Source: Deltaproteobacteria bacterium (GTDB lineage Bacteria; Desulfobacterota; Desulfobacteria; Desulfobacterales; Desulfosalsimonadaceae). Taken from it: a stretch of DNA of 23,350 nt. The DNA lies in the NCBI GenBank assembly GCA_024280875.1, contig JAJRPH010000014.1:1-23350 (forward strand), given 5' to 3'. The position numbers and the translations under genes were made by a program. The notes under the pieces are model-generated. The model was not told the DNA's origin and did not search any database. It saw only the letters and a program-made list of their open reading frames with translations. Position 1 is the stretch's first letter. Each line of letters begins with the position of its first letter. Of this stretch, positions 1 through 9,038 are shown one piece after another.

Positions 1-3000
1 GCCGGGGGGGCGCCGAGTGTGGGGGCAAATGATGTATATGCATTCGGCACAACAGCAACTTATAGCGGATGTGCAGACACCGGGGGCGGAATTTCCGTGG
101 ATCCGAATTATGTGGATTCCACCCCGGGAACGGATGACTATCATTTAACCGCCGGGTCTCCATGTATTGACCAGATTGTTTCTTCACCTGTTTGCGCGGA
201 TCTTGATTATCCGGTGGATTCCCCCTGTTGGCGCCCTCAGCCGATGGGTGGCAATAAGGACATGGGATGTTACGAATTCGGTAGCGGAGTAGCAGCAGAT
301 ACGGATGATGACGGACTGCCGGATATTTTTGAAAATCCATCCACCTGCCCATTTGTAAATAATCCGGATTCAGATGGTGACGGCATTTTAGACGGGATCG
401 AGGATGCCAATCATAACGGCGTGGTGGATACAGGCGAAACCAATCCATGTGAACCGGATTCCGATGCCGACGGGTATACGGATGGTGAAGAAGTCGCTTA
501 TCTGACCGATCCGTTAAACAGCGCTGATTTCCCGGTGCTGACACCAGGAGAGTATTGGGTGGACCCGAATCCGGATCAACTGGGAACCGGCACTACTGAT
601 ATTCCCTGGAATTCACTGCATCGTGCAATTCACCATATCAATATGGCGGCTCCGGGGGTATACACACTTCAGGTATTGACCGGCACTTACCAGGTGGAAG
701 TCTCAGGTGGTCATGAACCGGATGAGGTCATGATGATCACCCATGATAATTTAACCCTCCAGGGCGCAGGGATCGGGAACACCGTTATCGATGGGACAGG
801 TGCTGTTTCCTGGGTTGATGGATTGGATGTTCATGATGCTGCCAATGTCACACTGATCAATATGGAAGTAAGAAGTTTTTCAGCCAGTGGTATACATATG
901 GGTGGAGCGGTTGCCGGTATTGTTGAAACCTGCAGCCTGCATGATAATGGGATCAGCGGTATTATGATTGAGGGTGATGGTGGTACGATTCCTACCCCCA
1001 GTTCAAACAATATCATTCGAAATGGTTGTGAAATTTATAATAATGATATTTCCGGGATTTCCATTTATGGCGGCATTGGGAATCAGGTCATGGATAATAT
1101 CGGCTCAATCTTTGATAACGGGACAGCTTTGACATCAGGGATCGGTATTTATGTTTTCGGAAGTGTTGCTGATAACAACCTGATTACCAATAATCATATT
1201 TATTACTCAGGTACTGATCTGAATCATATCCAGGGAATCGGCGTAAAAATTGATGGAACCGGCCCCGGTAACCAGGTGGTTGGGAATACGGTTTCCGGTC
1301 ATAATAGCGCGAGCAGCGGGTTTGGTATTGAGGTAATTAATTCAGGTGCCGGTATCTGGCAAAATATTTTGTATGATAATGTTGAAGGGATTACCGTGCT
1401 CGCTGAATCAGGAGGAATTGCTGATCCGGATATATGGAATAACCTGATTTATAATGGACCGGCATCCAATATGGAATATGGAATATTTTTGGAGGGCAAC
1501 GGCAGCGGGGATGTGTCTCCTGCCATTTACCATAACACCATTGACGGCGGTGCAAATGATGGGATTTATATTTATGTACTGGGCGGTACTGCCTCGCCAA
1601 TGATCGGGTTTAATATTATTTCCAATTTTATTGCATTCGGCATTAATAATGATGGGGGGTATGGGACGCCCGTGATGGAATTTAACAATGTCTGGAATAA
1701 TACTTCCGGTAATTATGCCTTTGGTACGGCCGGTCCTGGTTCTATCAGTGTCCTTCCGGATTATGTAAACGCTGCAGGTGGGGATTATCACCTGCTGGAT
1801 TCTTCCGCCTGTATTGATGCCATTCCTGAACCCACGAGCCCTCCGCCGCATCCGATAGCAAAAGATTTGGATAGCAAAGTGCGTCCGCAGCCAACCGGCG
1901 GCAGTTATGATATGGGATGTTATGAATTTTCATCAGAGACACCGTCCCCGGTTTATTTTACAGTGTCCTTTGTTGCAGGAGCAGGCGGTACTGTTTCCGG
2001 CAATATTCGGCAACATGTTTTGGAAGGGAATAACTGCACGGCGGTTAAGGCAGTAGCGGATAACGGATATTATTTCTCCGGTTGGAGTGGTGCCTATCAA
2101 GGGACTGTTAATCCGTTAACGATTACCAATGTCCGTTCCAATATGACAATTACAGCAAATTTTGAACTTAAAACAATAACATATACGGTGAATTTTACGG
2201 CCGGGACCGGAGGAAGTATTTTCGGGATCGCAACACAAACGGTAAATTCCGGTAATGACTGTTCTGCTGTTACCGCTGTGCCGGACGCCGAGTATACATT
2301 TGCCGGATGGAGCGGCGATTATACAGGTACAATCAATCCCCTGACCATTACAAATGTTTTGTCGAATAAGCATATTATTGCAAATTTTGTAATCAAAACC
2401 CATGAGGTTTCTTTCATACCGGGTAGCGGTGGTAATTTAGACGGCAATATCGATCAGAAAGTTAACCATGGTTCAGACACAACAGCCGTTAAACCTGTTC
2501 CGGAAACCGGTTATTTTTTTAAGGAGTGGAGTGGTGATCATACGGGTACGGAAAATCCGCTTGTGTTGTCTAATGTAACTTCTGGCATGCGGATTATCGC
2601 CGACTTTGAAGTTAATAGATATAATGTTTTGTTTTATGCCGGCCAGGGTGGTCATATTGCCGGTGAGACAGCTCAAGTGATAGCGTATGGCGGTGACTGT
2701 ACACCGGTAATGGCAAGTAGTGATAATGGCTATGGCTTTGCCGGATGGAGCGGTGGGGCAGATGGCATGAGCAATCCTTTGACAGTTACAAATGTCAGAT
2801 CAGATATGGCTGTGACAGCAAATTTTTCTGCTAATCATCCCCCGGAAAATCCTGAACTTATCAGCCCGATTGATAATGCGTTTGTGCCTCCCGGGGCGGT
2901 AACGCTGTTAGCCGGCGTCTATCATGATCCGGAAGGTGATGAACATATTGAATCCAGGTGGCAGGTACGAAGAGTCGGTGATGCGGATCTATTTTACAGT

Positions 3001-3966
3001 ACCATTACAACATCGGATTTAACGGAGCATACGCCTGGAGAAATTTTTGAAAATGGAGTCAGGTATGAATGGCGCGTGGGATATGTGGATGCGGGCAGTC
3101 GTATCGTGTCCTGGTCGTCCCGGGGAACTTTCATCGTCGGTGTATCTGAAGCTGACAGGCATATCCCGCCGATTCTCCCTGGTTTTACAATAAAAGATTA
3201 CAAGCTGGTGTCTTTTATTCAGTGGCCGGAGAACTATTCCTTTTTAAATATCCTGAACATGCCGGTAGGAGTCGATACGACTTCAGAAAATTTTAAGTTT
3301 GGGAGTTATAATCCTTTGACCGGAGAATATGAGCAATATCCTGATGTCAAAATTGAACCTGGCCGGTCATACTGGATAATTGCAAAATTTGGAACGAAGT
3401 TGACCATAGACGGTGTATTTGTCAGTACGGATCAGGAATTTAAACTAAAATTATTTTTTAATGAAGAAACAGGCAATGGATGGAATATGATCGGCAGCCC
3501 CAATGGTGCCTATTATTCATGGTTTGATGTAGAAATTATAGAATATGATGATCAGGGCGAAATTATTTACGGACCGGTTCCTATTTCCATGCTGGCGGAT
3601 AATAATGAGTATATTGATAAGCGGGTCTGGCGTTGGGAAGGGGCCGGCTATGAGTCTGGTGAATCTGATGTGTTTGTGATAAAACCCTATGACGGGGTGT
3701 GGGTCAAATCAAAAAAGAAAAATATTATGCTTGTTTTTCCGGTTTCCGCGCAATCCCGACTGCTGCAGCTTACTTCTGCATTGACAAAAGGCAAGGTATG
3801 GTTGGGCAGTGTCTTCAACCATACAGCACCTGCTTATGCCCAATCTTCCGGTGATGATTCTCCACCCATGCCCATGGGTTTTGGTATTTCAAATGGTGCT
3901 GCTTCCGATAATGGTGGGGGATGCTTTATTAATATGATATATGAAAATAAAAATAAGGAAGAATAA
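1..3966 (+). CDS. Beta-helix surface protein with TSP3-like and InlB-type repeats, 5'-truncated
   Basis: The frame is open to the window edge, so the GTG at 19 is probably not the true start and the protein exceeds 1,315 residues. The first ~90 residues are the end of a parallel beta-helix module (closing motif MGCYEF). Nucleotides ~295-530 encode Asp-rich thrombospondin-type-3/calcium-binding repeats (DTDDDGLPD, DSDGDGILDG, DSDADGYTDG). A large Asn/Gly-rich right-handed beta-helix (DUF1565-like) fills ~550-1930 and ends in the same MGCYEF motif. Four ~72-residue InlB B-repeat-like units follow (~1951-2826; each has GWSG or EWSG and ends in ANF or ADF), then an FN3-like domain and a Trp-rich C-terminal module. 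The tail has GGGCFI, resembling a CFI-box sorting motif. Family knowledge points to a secreted, cell-surface or adhesive protein. The ligand cannot be told. No transmembrane anchor is seen. Confidence 0.85.
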   Translation, partial: AGGAPSVGANDVYAFGTTATYSGCADTGGGISVDPNYVDSTPGTDDYHLTAGSPCIDQIVSSPVCADLDYPVDSPCWRPQPMGGNKDMGCYEFGSGVAADTDDDGLPDIFENPSTCPFVNNPDSDGDGILDGIEDANHNGVVDTGETNPCEPDSDADGYTDGEEVAYLTDPLNSADFPVLTPGEYWVDPNPDQLGTGTTDIPWNSLHRAIHHINMAAPGVYTLQVLTGTYQVEVSGGHEPDEVMMITHDNLTLQGAGIGNTVIDGTGAVSWVDGLDVHDAANVTLINMEVRSFSASGIHMGGAVAGIVETCSLHDNGISGIMIEGDGGTIPTPSSNNIIRNGCEIYNNDISGISIYGGIGNQVMDNIGSIFDNGTALTSGIGIYVFGSVADNNLITNNHIYYSGTDLNHIQGIGVKIDGTGPGNQVVGNTVSGHNSASSGFGIEVINSGAGIWQNILYDNVEGITVLAESGGIADPDIWNNLIYNGPASNMEYGIFLEGNGSGDVSPAIYHNTIDGGANDGIYIYVLGGTASPMIGFNIISNFIAFGINNDGGYGTPVMEFNNVWNNTSGNYAFGTAGPGSISVLPDYVNAAGGDYHLLDSSACIDAIPEPTSPPPHPIAKDLDSKVRPQPTGGSYDMGCYEFSSETPSPVYFTVSFVAGAGGTVSGNIRQHVLEGNNCTAVKAVADNGYYFSGWSGAYQGTVNPLTITNVRSNMTITANFELKTITYTVNFTAGTGGSIFGIATQTVNSGNDCSAVTAVPDAEYTFAGWSGDYTGTINPLTITNVLSNKHIIANFVIKTHEVSFIPGSGGNLDGNIDQKVNHGSDTTAVKPVPETGYFFKEWSGDHTGTENPLVLSNVTSGMRIIADFEVNRYNVLFYAGQGGHIAGETAQVIAYGGDCTPVMASSDNGYGFAGWSGGADGMSNPLTVTNVRSDMAVTANFSANHPPENPELISPIDNAFVPPGAVTLLAGVYHDPEGDEHIESRWQVRRVGDADLFYSTITTSDLTEHTPGEIFENGVRYEWRVGYVDAGSRIVSWSSRGTFIVGVSEADRHIPPILPGFTIKDYKLVSFIQWPENYSFLNILNMPVGVDTTSENFKFGSYNPLTGEYEQYPDVKIEPGRSYWIIAKFGTKLTIDGVFVSTDQEFKLKLFFNEETGNGWNMIGSPNGAYYSWFDVEIIEYDDQGEIIYGPVPISMLADNNEYIDKRVWRWEGAGYESGESDVFVIKPYDGVWVKSKKKNIMLVFPVSAQSRLLQLTSALTKGKVWLGSVFNHTAPAYAQSSGDDSPPMPMGFGISNGAASDNGGGCFINMIYENKNKEE

Positions 3967-3982
3967 GTAATAATTATTATTG

Positions 3983-4025
3983 TTTAAACGATAAAACAGG
4001 TGTTTCGCCTGTCTTATCGTTTAAA
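3983..4025 (+). terminator. Long hairpin after the beta-helix gene
   Basis: A near-perfect inverted repeat lies 17 bases after the stop codon of the beta-helix gene. The arms TTTAAACGATAAAACAGG and CCTGTCTTATCGTTTAAA differ at one base pair, around a small loop. There is no clear T-run, so it may terminate weakly or serve to stabilise the mRNA 3' end. Confidence 0.6.
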
Positions 4026-4027
4026 GA

Positions 4028-4194
4028 TTAATTAGTGCCTGAACGGAAAGTATCCCAATGCTAACTTTTCTGTCATTGCGAGGGCGGTACGACCGAAGCA
4101 ATCTCCTTAAAAGCAGGGGATTACTTCGTCGTTCGTTCCTCACTCCTCGTAATGACAACTGGGATATAGAGGTTTTCGTTCAATGACTAATTAA
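4028..4194. repeat. 167-bp nested palindromic (MITE-like) element
   Basis: The outer ends TTAATTAGTGCCTGAACG (4028 on) and the reverse complement of CGTTCAATGACTAATTAA (to 4194) match with few mismatches. Inside lie TATCCCA/TGGGATA, and inside that TGTCATTGCGAGG (4071) against CCTCGTAATGACA (to 4157). The core, with GAAGCAATCTC and ATTACTTCGTC, resembles the TCATTGCGAG...GAAGCAATCTC palindromes that recur in many bacterial genomes. It encodes no protein and fills the gap between two convergent genes. It is probably a non-autonomous mobile repeat, but this window holds only one copy. Confidence 0.7.
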
Positions 4195-4211
4195 AAAGCG
4201 CAGCTTTTTAA
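4191..4211 (-). terminator. Hairpin at the trmL 3' end
   Basis: TTAAAAAGC and GCTTTTTAA pair around a GCA loop and overlap the trmL stop codon (4208-4210). The hairpin also touches the end of the palindromic element. It is a plausible terminator for the two-gene minus-strand unit. Confidence 0.5.
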
Positions 4212-4693
4212 TATTGATGAAAGGATGGAAAAGACCGCAGACTTTCATACAGAGCGATTCCGACTGATGTTGAAAGGTTCAGACTCCGGATCTCATTGCG
4301 GATGGGGATGTGATAGGTGGATTTCTCGCCAAATTGTTTTCGGATATTCTTGGGAATCCCTTTTGTTTCAGAGCCAAAAATTAAAAAAAGTCTTTGGCTT
4401 TGGGGGAGATTCCAGACTGAATGTTTTCCCGTTTTTGTAAACAGAACAACTTCATCCTTTTTTAACCGACCTGCTGTGTAAAAGGTATTAAAATCATCCC
4501 ACACATAAAGTTTGACCTTGGGCCAGTAGTCCAGCCCAGCCCGTTTGACTTCACGGCTGCCTAAAGAAAACCCGAGCGGTTTAATCAGGTGCAGATATGC
4601 ATCGGTACCGATACAGCTTCGCCCGATATTTCCGGTATTCCAGTGTATTTCCGGGGCGATGAGGACTACATGGCGCTCAATCAAAACGCTCAT
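4208..4693 (-). CDS. trmL: tRNA (cytidine/uridine-34-2'-O)-methyltransferase TrmL
   Basis: A 161-residue SPOUT methyltransferase, the usual length for TrmL, which uses SAM to methylate the 2'-O of the wobble nucleotide of certain tRNA(Leu) isoacceptors. All three SPOUT knot motifs are visible: NTGNIGRSC at residues 19-27, the glycine loop IFGSETKGIP at 105-114, and IRSLNLSTSVGIALYE at 135-150. TrmL forms the knot between two subunits and needs no extra RNA-binding domain, which fits the absence of extensions. It begins 19 bases after the stop of the pyruvate-kinase-like gene on the same strand, so the two are probably co-transcribed. No good Shine-Dalgarno precedes this ATG, which also suggests coupling to upstream translation. 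The family call is firm; the exact tRNA targets are inferred. Confidence 0.93.
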   Translation of the reverse strand: MSVLIERHVVLIAPEIHWNTGNIGRSCIGTDAYLHLIKPLGFSLGSREVKRAGLDYWPKVKLYVWDDFNTFYTAGRLKKDEVVLFTKTGKHSVWNLPQSQRLFLIFGSETKGIPKNIRKQFGEKSTYHIPIRNEIRSLNLSTSVGIALYESLRSFPSFHQY

Positions 4694-4712
4694 TCAATAA
4701 CAGTTTTTCAAA

Positions 4713-5282
4713 TTAAAATGTTCTGGGTTTACAGATAATCTCTTTTATTCGAAGGTCAAAGAAATTAGACTGGTGGGCGGGTTTGACGATGAGGGCAGTA
4801 TCAGCACCCCGGGCGGTGCCGCCAATGGCAATAATATCATTGCCTGTCAGCGCGCCGGCATCGGCAGCCATGATTGTGATTTCAACTGCAACCTTGGTTC
4901 CATGGCCAAAAAGTCTTAATGTGTCGGCGATCAGCAGAACCGGGTAACTCCCGGTGTATTTTTTTGCAATGGATCGCTCAACTCCGGAAAGGGCATGGGT
5001 GGCCTGGACAACTTGAACGCCTTCAACTTCTAAGTCTTTTTGAACATCCTCCTCCATGGTTTTTTGAAAAGGATCTTTAAAGCCGCAGTGATAGGTGACG
5101 GCGGTAATTTTAAACCCTTTAAATATTTCCATCGCCTTGTAGGCGGTTTCACCGGTGGTTGAAGCAACGACCACTTCATTTAATCCTAATTCTTTGCCAC
5201 GATCGAGAGCAAATTCAAGAGTTTGCTGGGTGTTGATTTTCCCAGGTTCTTCAAAATGTGTGAATAATGTTCCCATGCTCAT
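4713..5282 (-). CDS. Stand-alone pyruvate-kinase C-terminal (alpha/beta) domain-like protein
   Basis: A 189-residue soluble protein. Its N-terminal half (NTQQTLEFALDRGKELG, then VVVASTTGETAYKAMEIF) has the fold signature of the pyruvate kinase alpha/beta domain, the allosteric C-terminal domain of that enzyme. The catalytic barrel is absent, so it cannot be a pyruvate kinase. The second half has a glycine-rich stretch (NDIIAIGGTARGADTALIVK) typical of this small orphan family in deltaproteobacteria and archaea. Its function is not known; ligand binding or a regulatory role is a guess. The start ATG is preceded by AAGGATTTGAGAA, a reasonable ribosome-binding site; a second ATG two codons on is possible. 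It lies first in a two-gene unit with trmL and diverges from the amidohydrolase. Confidence 0.8.
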   Translation of the reverse strand: MSMGTLFTHFEEPGKINTQQTLEFALDRGKELGLNEVVVASTTGETAYKAMEIFKGFKITAVTYHCGFKDPFQKTMEEDVQKDLEVEGVQVVQATHALSGVERSIAKKYTGSYPVLLIADTLRLFGHGTKVAVEITIMAADAGALTGNDIIAIGGTARGADTALIVKPAHQSNFFDLRIKEIICKPRTF

Positions 5283-5443
5283 TTCTCAAATCCTTATTGA
5301 AGGTTTGTTTCAATCTTGAGACCCATTATAATCAATATTTTAGTGTTTACAAAATCATTAATTTTAATAAATATAAAGTATAACTATTGAACCCGTCAAG
5401 TTAAAAGCTATAGCAGGAAATTTACAGAAAGAAGAGGCCAATA

Positions 5444-6280
5444 ATGATTATTGATGTGCATACCCATATATTCCCAAAAGATATCTGTGAACATCGGGAA
5501 AATTATTTTACAGGAGAAGGCCCGTTTCAGCTATTGTATGATTCCCCGAAGTCCAGGCTGATCACCGCAGCTGATCTGGTTCGCTCCACGGATGAAAGTG
5601 GGGTGGATAAGTCGGTGACGTTCGGATTCCCCTGGAAAAAGGAAGCATATTTCAAGAAGAATAATGATACGGTTCTGGAATCGGTTGCCAAATTTCCGGA
5701 CCGCTTGATTGGCCTTTGCTGTGTGGATATGTACAGCAAAGGGGCGGCAAAAGAGGTTGAAAGATGTCTTGAAGCCGGGCTTTCCGGTGTCGGTGAACTG
5801 GCATTTTACCAGTCCGGGATTGAGCCTGAAGCACTTAAAATGCTCGAACCGGTAATGGCATTATGCCGGGGGAAAAATGTGCCGGTCATGATACATACCA
5901 ATGAGCCGGTGGGACACCAGTATCCGGGAAAAACACCCAATACTCTGGCACAAATATACGAACTGGCAAAAAAGTTTCCGGAAAATAATATTATTCTGGC
6001 CCATTGGGGGGGCGGGATTTTTTTTTATACCCTGCTCAAAAAAGAAGTGAAAGAAACGCTGAAAAATATCTATTATGATACGGCAGCATCCCCGTTTTTA
6101 TACACCCCGGAGATATATCAGGCTGCAAAATCAATGGCCGGGATAGATAAAATACTGCTTGGGACCGATTATCCGCTGCTTCCTCCGGATCGGTATTTCA
6201 GGGAACTGGAAGTCGCCGGTATGTTGCCTCAGGAAAAAGAGCAAATCTGCGGTTTGAATGCTGCTCAATTATTTAAATGA
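5444..6280 (+). CDS. Metal-dependent amidohydrolase (amidohydrolase-2/ACMSD-like family)
   Basis: A 278-residue TIM-barrel hydrolase or decarboxylase. The metal ligands are in the expected order: D4-V-H6-T-H8 at the first strand, H151 in VMIHTNEP, H187 in ILAHWGGG, and D242 in LLGTDYPLL. This pattern, with AHWGGG and GTDYP, is that of PF04909 (amidohydrolase-2), which includes aminocarboxymuconate-semialdehyde decarboxylase and many uncharacterised hydrolases. No signal peptide is seen, so it is cytoplasmic. The substrate cannot be read from the sequence or from the neighbours, which are divergent (pyruvate-kinase-like) and convergent (cyclase). The ATG has GAAGAGG upstream as a ribosome-binding site. 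The gene appears to be monocistronic. Confidence 0.9.
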   Translation: MIIDVHTHIFPKDICEHRENYFTGEGPFQLLYDSPKSRLITAADLVRSTDESGVDKSVTFGFPWKKEAYFKKNNDTVLESVAKFPDRLIGLCCVDMYSKGAAKEVERCLEAGLSGVGELAFYQSGIEPEALKMLEPVMALCRGKNVPVMIHTNEPVGHQYPGKTPNTLAQIYELAKKFPENNIILAHWGGGIFFYTLLKKEVKETLKNIYYDTAASPFLYTPEIYQAAKSMAGIDKILLGTDYPLLPPDRYFRELEVAGMLPQEKEQICGLNAAQLFK

Positions 6281-6331
6281 TGTTGGTTTGCCAGGATCGT
6301 AGAATTCGGTTGAAAAACCTGGTTTAAAATT

Positions 6332-6354
6332 TTGTACCCGTTCACGGGGTACAA
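6332..6354 (+). terminator. Hairpin after the amidohydrolase
   Basis: TTGTACCC and GGGTACAA form a perfect 8-bp stem 51 bases after the stop codon. There is no T-run, so termination strength is uncertain. Confidence 0.4.
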
Positions 6355-6382
6355 TTGCTGATGCACTTCCAACCGATGAACT

Positions 6383-6490
6383 GTAAGCATTCACAGGGTG
6401 CCGCAGATGTGAGGCGTCGAGCGCATAGACGTACTTTTGTACTTCAAGTTCTCGGCAACAAAGCAGATGCGGTGCCCTGTGAATGCTTAC
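6383..6490. repeat. 108-bp palindromic intergenic element
   Basis: GTAAGCATTCACAGGG at the left end is exactly matched by CCCTGTGAATGCTTAC at the right end, followed inward by TGCCGCA against TGCGGTG. The interior has further inverted segments (GACGTAC...GTAC). It sits between the convergent amidohydrolase and cyclase genes and encodes nothing convincing. It is probably a dispersed REP/MITE-like repeat. Confidence 0.7.
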
Positions 6491-6551
6491 AAAATTTTTA
6501 TGCCGGGCTGTGTCTGGAAAGAGATACGTTTAGGCGCTTAAATACCATCTG

Positions 6552-8801
6552 TTACTTTGTTCGCATTATATATGTGCCATTCCAGCATGTATCCGGCGGG
6601 TTGGCTTTGTACTCACGGCATCGTTTGATCATTGCCAGGCTGGGGGGATCATCCGGCGTGACCTCTATGGCCCGGTTAAAATATTTACTGGCCTGTTCCC
6701 ACAGGCACTGACGGTATGCTGAAAGCCCCTTTTCATAAAAGATGATGGTCTGCTTCATTTTTTCACTAACAGTGTGCTTATAACCAATCAACTCATAAAT
6801 TTTTATCGGGATTCTTTTGCCCACTACATTGATGGCATCCAGTTCCCGGGCAACAATGCCTTCTTTTGCGCCAGCATAGGTGGTTTCGCTGATCATGGAG
6901 TATGTTCCATAAACTTTATTGACTCCTTCCAGACGCGCGGCTGTGTTGACCGTATCTCCCATCATGGTATAATCCATACGGTTTTTTGATCCCATGTTCC
7001 CAACAACCGCGGGGCCGCTGCATAGCCCGATACGCATGCGGATGGTCAGATTTTTTTCCGCCTCCCATTTTTCCCTAAGCACCAAAAGGCGTTCCTGCAT
7101 GTCAATACTTGCGGCACAGGCAACTTCCGCATGATTTGTAAGATCATTGGGCGCACCAAACATGGCGATGATGGCATCGCCTTCGTATTTGTCCACCATG
7201 CCATTGTGCTTAAGGATAATATCCGACATCTCGGTTAAAAATTCATTCAGCAGTTCCACCAGGTCATGGGGGGAAAGTTCTTCTGAAATACTGGTAAAAC
7301 CGGCCACATCTGAAAAAAATGCAGTTATCTGCCTTTCCTCTCCGCCTAAAACAAGTTTTTCAGGAGATTCAATCAACTGGTTCACCACCGCAGGTGCCAG
7401 GTACGTTGAAAATGCATTTTTGATAAACCGTTTCTGTCCCTCTTCCACAAAATACCGATAGGCTGAAAGACTGATGTAGATAAAGAGGGTCGAGATAACC
7501 GGATAGACGATATTTAACACGACGCCTTTTGCCGTAAATAAATATAAGCACAGAAAAATATATCCGACCAGAAGCCCCAGCGCGCTGATTGCACCGGGAA
7601 TGACTTTTATTTTGGGAAGCAGCCATCCTAAAAAAAAACCTAAGATGAGCATGGCAATTATATTATAGACCTCCACCAATGCTGGCTGGTATAAAAAATC
7701 CTGGGACAAGATACTGTCGATCAGGTTTGCATTGATTTCAACACCGGGAAAATCAGTATCAAAAGGGGTTACTCGTAAATCATAGACACCAATGGCCGTT
7801 ACGCCTATGATAACCAGTTTGTCCTTCAACTCCCGGGGATCGACACGGTCATTTAAAATATCCGTTGCAGATATATGGGGAAATCTTTTTGCTCCCCCGC
7901 GATAGTTGATCATGATCCGTCCCAGCTCATCCGTAGGGATCTGTAAGTCTCCGGTTTGAAAACCGTCCACGCCCACTTCGCCCACAAAAATGCCCAAAGG
8001 ACTGTCGATGTAAGCGGACAGTGCCTTTAACGATAAGTGGGCGTACAGCTTATCTTTGAATTTAAAAACACCTGGAATCCATCGGACCACCCCATCCTTA
8101 TCAGAAATCATATTAAAATAGCCACTGAAGGGAGTTGCTCCGGCAATGACAGGGATATTGGATTCAGGGGCAGATACTTCCAGAAACGGGGCATTTATAA
8201 AGGCCTTTTCAGAAGCGTATTGAACATTTTGGAAAGTAGAGCTGGAAATAATTGCCGCTTTGGCGGCAATTATTTCTTCATTCATATGGAGCGCTTCTTC
8301 GGGTTTGATATGGAAAAAGTTACCGAGTACGACGTTGGCTTTTGAGTTTATTATTGCTTCTGCCAGCAGCCGGTCGTTGTCTGACTGCAATATCATCTGA
8401 TTTAAATAATTAGTTAAGCCAGGCTCGTTGATATTTAATCGGTCAACTGTTTGATGCACATCCTGCAATATGGCAGTTCCCTTGTTATCCGATTCGCTGA
8501 ATACGATATCAAACGCAATAACCCGGGCACCGGCATCCGACAGCCGGGTAACAAGGTCTGCAATTTTTTTTCGGGGCCATATCCATTTTCCTTCAGCTTT
8601 CAGACTTTTTTCATCTATTACGGCAAGTACCACGGAAGATCCGGGCACTTTTTCACCTCTGGCCCTGAATCTTAAGTCAATGGTTTTGAGTTCAATGATA
8701 TCAAGAAACGGGATAACCGAATTGCTGCTGCTGGCATAGATACCCGCACAAAGGATTAAAAGGGTAATAATCAATGAAGGCGATTTCAGCTTTTTAAACA
8801 T
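6552..8801 (-). CDS. CHASE2-domain class III adenylate cyclase
   Basis: A 749-residue membrane-bound signalling enzyme making cAMP from ATP. An N-terminal membrane segment (~9-27) leads into a large extracytoplasmic CHASE2 sensor domain (~35-370; contains VLAVIDEKSL, WPR and the VIAFDIVF strand). Three membrane helices follow (~376-396, 402-422, 426-446), then a short linker and the cyclase domain (~488-665). The catalytic residues are complete: metal aspartates D498 (FFSDVAGF) and D542 (KYEGDAI), purine-specifying K538 and D610 (MDYTMMGD), and transition-state N619 and R623 (DTVNTAARLE). Lys and Asp at the purine positions favour ATP over GTP. A single TPR-like helix pair (~688-725) ends the protein. 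The sensed signal is unknown. The Shine-Dalgarno before the ATG is weak. Confidence 0.93.
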   Translation of the reverse strand: MFKKLKSPSLIITLLILCAGIYASSSNSVIPFLDIIELKTIDLRFRARGEKVPGSSVVLAVIDEKSLKAEGKWIWPRKKIADLVTRLSDAGARVIAFDIVFSESDNKGTAILQDVHQTVDRLNINEPGLTNYLNQMILQSDNDRLLAEAIINSKANVVLGNFFHIKPEEALHMNEEIIAAKAAIISSSTFQNVQYASEKAFINAPFLEVSAPESNIPVIAGATPFSGYFNMISDKDGVVRWIPGVFKFKDKLYAHLSLKALSAYIDSPLGIFVGEVGVDGFQTGDLQIPTDELGRIMINYRGGAKRFPHISATDILNDRVDPRELKDKLVIIGVTAIGVYDLRVTPFDTDFPGVEINANLIDSILSQDFLYQPALVEVYNIIAMLILGFFLGWLLPKIKVIPGAISALGLLVGYIFLCLYLFTAKGVVLNIVYPVISTLFIYISLSAYRYFVEEGQKRFIKNAFSTYLAPAVVNQLIESPEKLVLGGEERQITAFFSDVAGFTSISEELSPHDLVELLNEFLTEMSDIILKHNGMVDKYEGDAIIAMFGAPNDLTNHAEVACAASIDMQERLLVLREKWEAEKNLTIRMRIGLCSGPAVVGNMGSKNRMDYTMMGDTVNTAARLEGVNKVYGTYSMISETTYAGAKEGIVARELDAINVVGKRIPIKIYELIGYKHTVSEKMKQTIIFYEKGLSAYRQCLWEQASKYFNRAIEVTPDDPPSLAMIKRCREYKANPPDTCWNGTYIMRTK

Positions 8802-8945
8802 GTTTTTGGCACCGCATGAAAAAAGTTCGGCCTGGTTGTGTTTGTGGATGAAAACTATGCTTTTCCATTATATTAATTTGATTTTATTAAAAATAATTTA
8901 TCAACCCAAATTGAAAAAAGCAAGTGTAAAATTATTAAAAATTTC

Positions 8946-8954
8946 ATTATATCA
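8946..8954 (-). promoter_or_regulatory. Possible extended -10 promoter for the cyclase gene
   Basis: On the minus strand TGATATAAT is an extended -10 box (TGn plus a perfect TATAAT), 145 bases before the cyclase ATG in an AT-rich gap. No clear -35 box is seen. Confidence 0.35.
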
Positions 8955-9038
8955 AATGCTTAAACCTAAATTGGGTCATGCGCTTTATCAGGTATTGCTT
9001 TGCATGAATGAATTAGATAAGATTTTTTAACAATGATT

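Noticed and set aside
1391..2676. Minus-strand ORFs within the beta-helix gene
   Set aside because: Antisense to repetitive Asn/Gly/Asp codons, with no ribosome-binding sites and no recognisable domains.
6355..6711. Plus-strand 118-codon ORF over the palindrome and the cyclase 3' end
   Set aside because: It translates the inverted repeat and then the antisense of a well-supported gene.
8800..9030. Plus-strand 76-codon ORF upstream of the first palindromic element
   Set aside because: AT-driven Lys/Leu/Ile-rich composition, no ribosome-binding site, and it covers the likely cyclase promoter.
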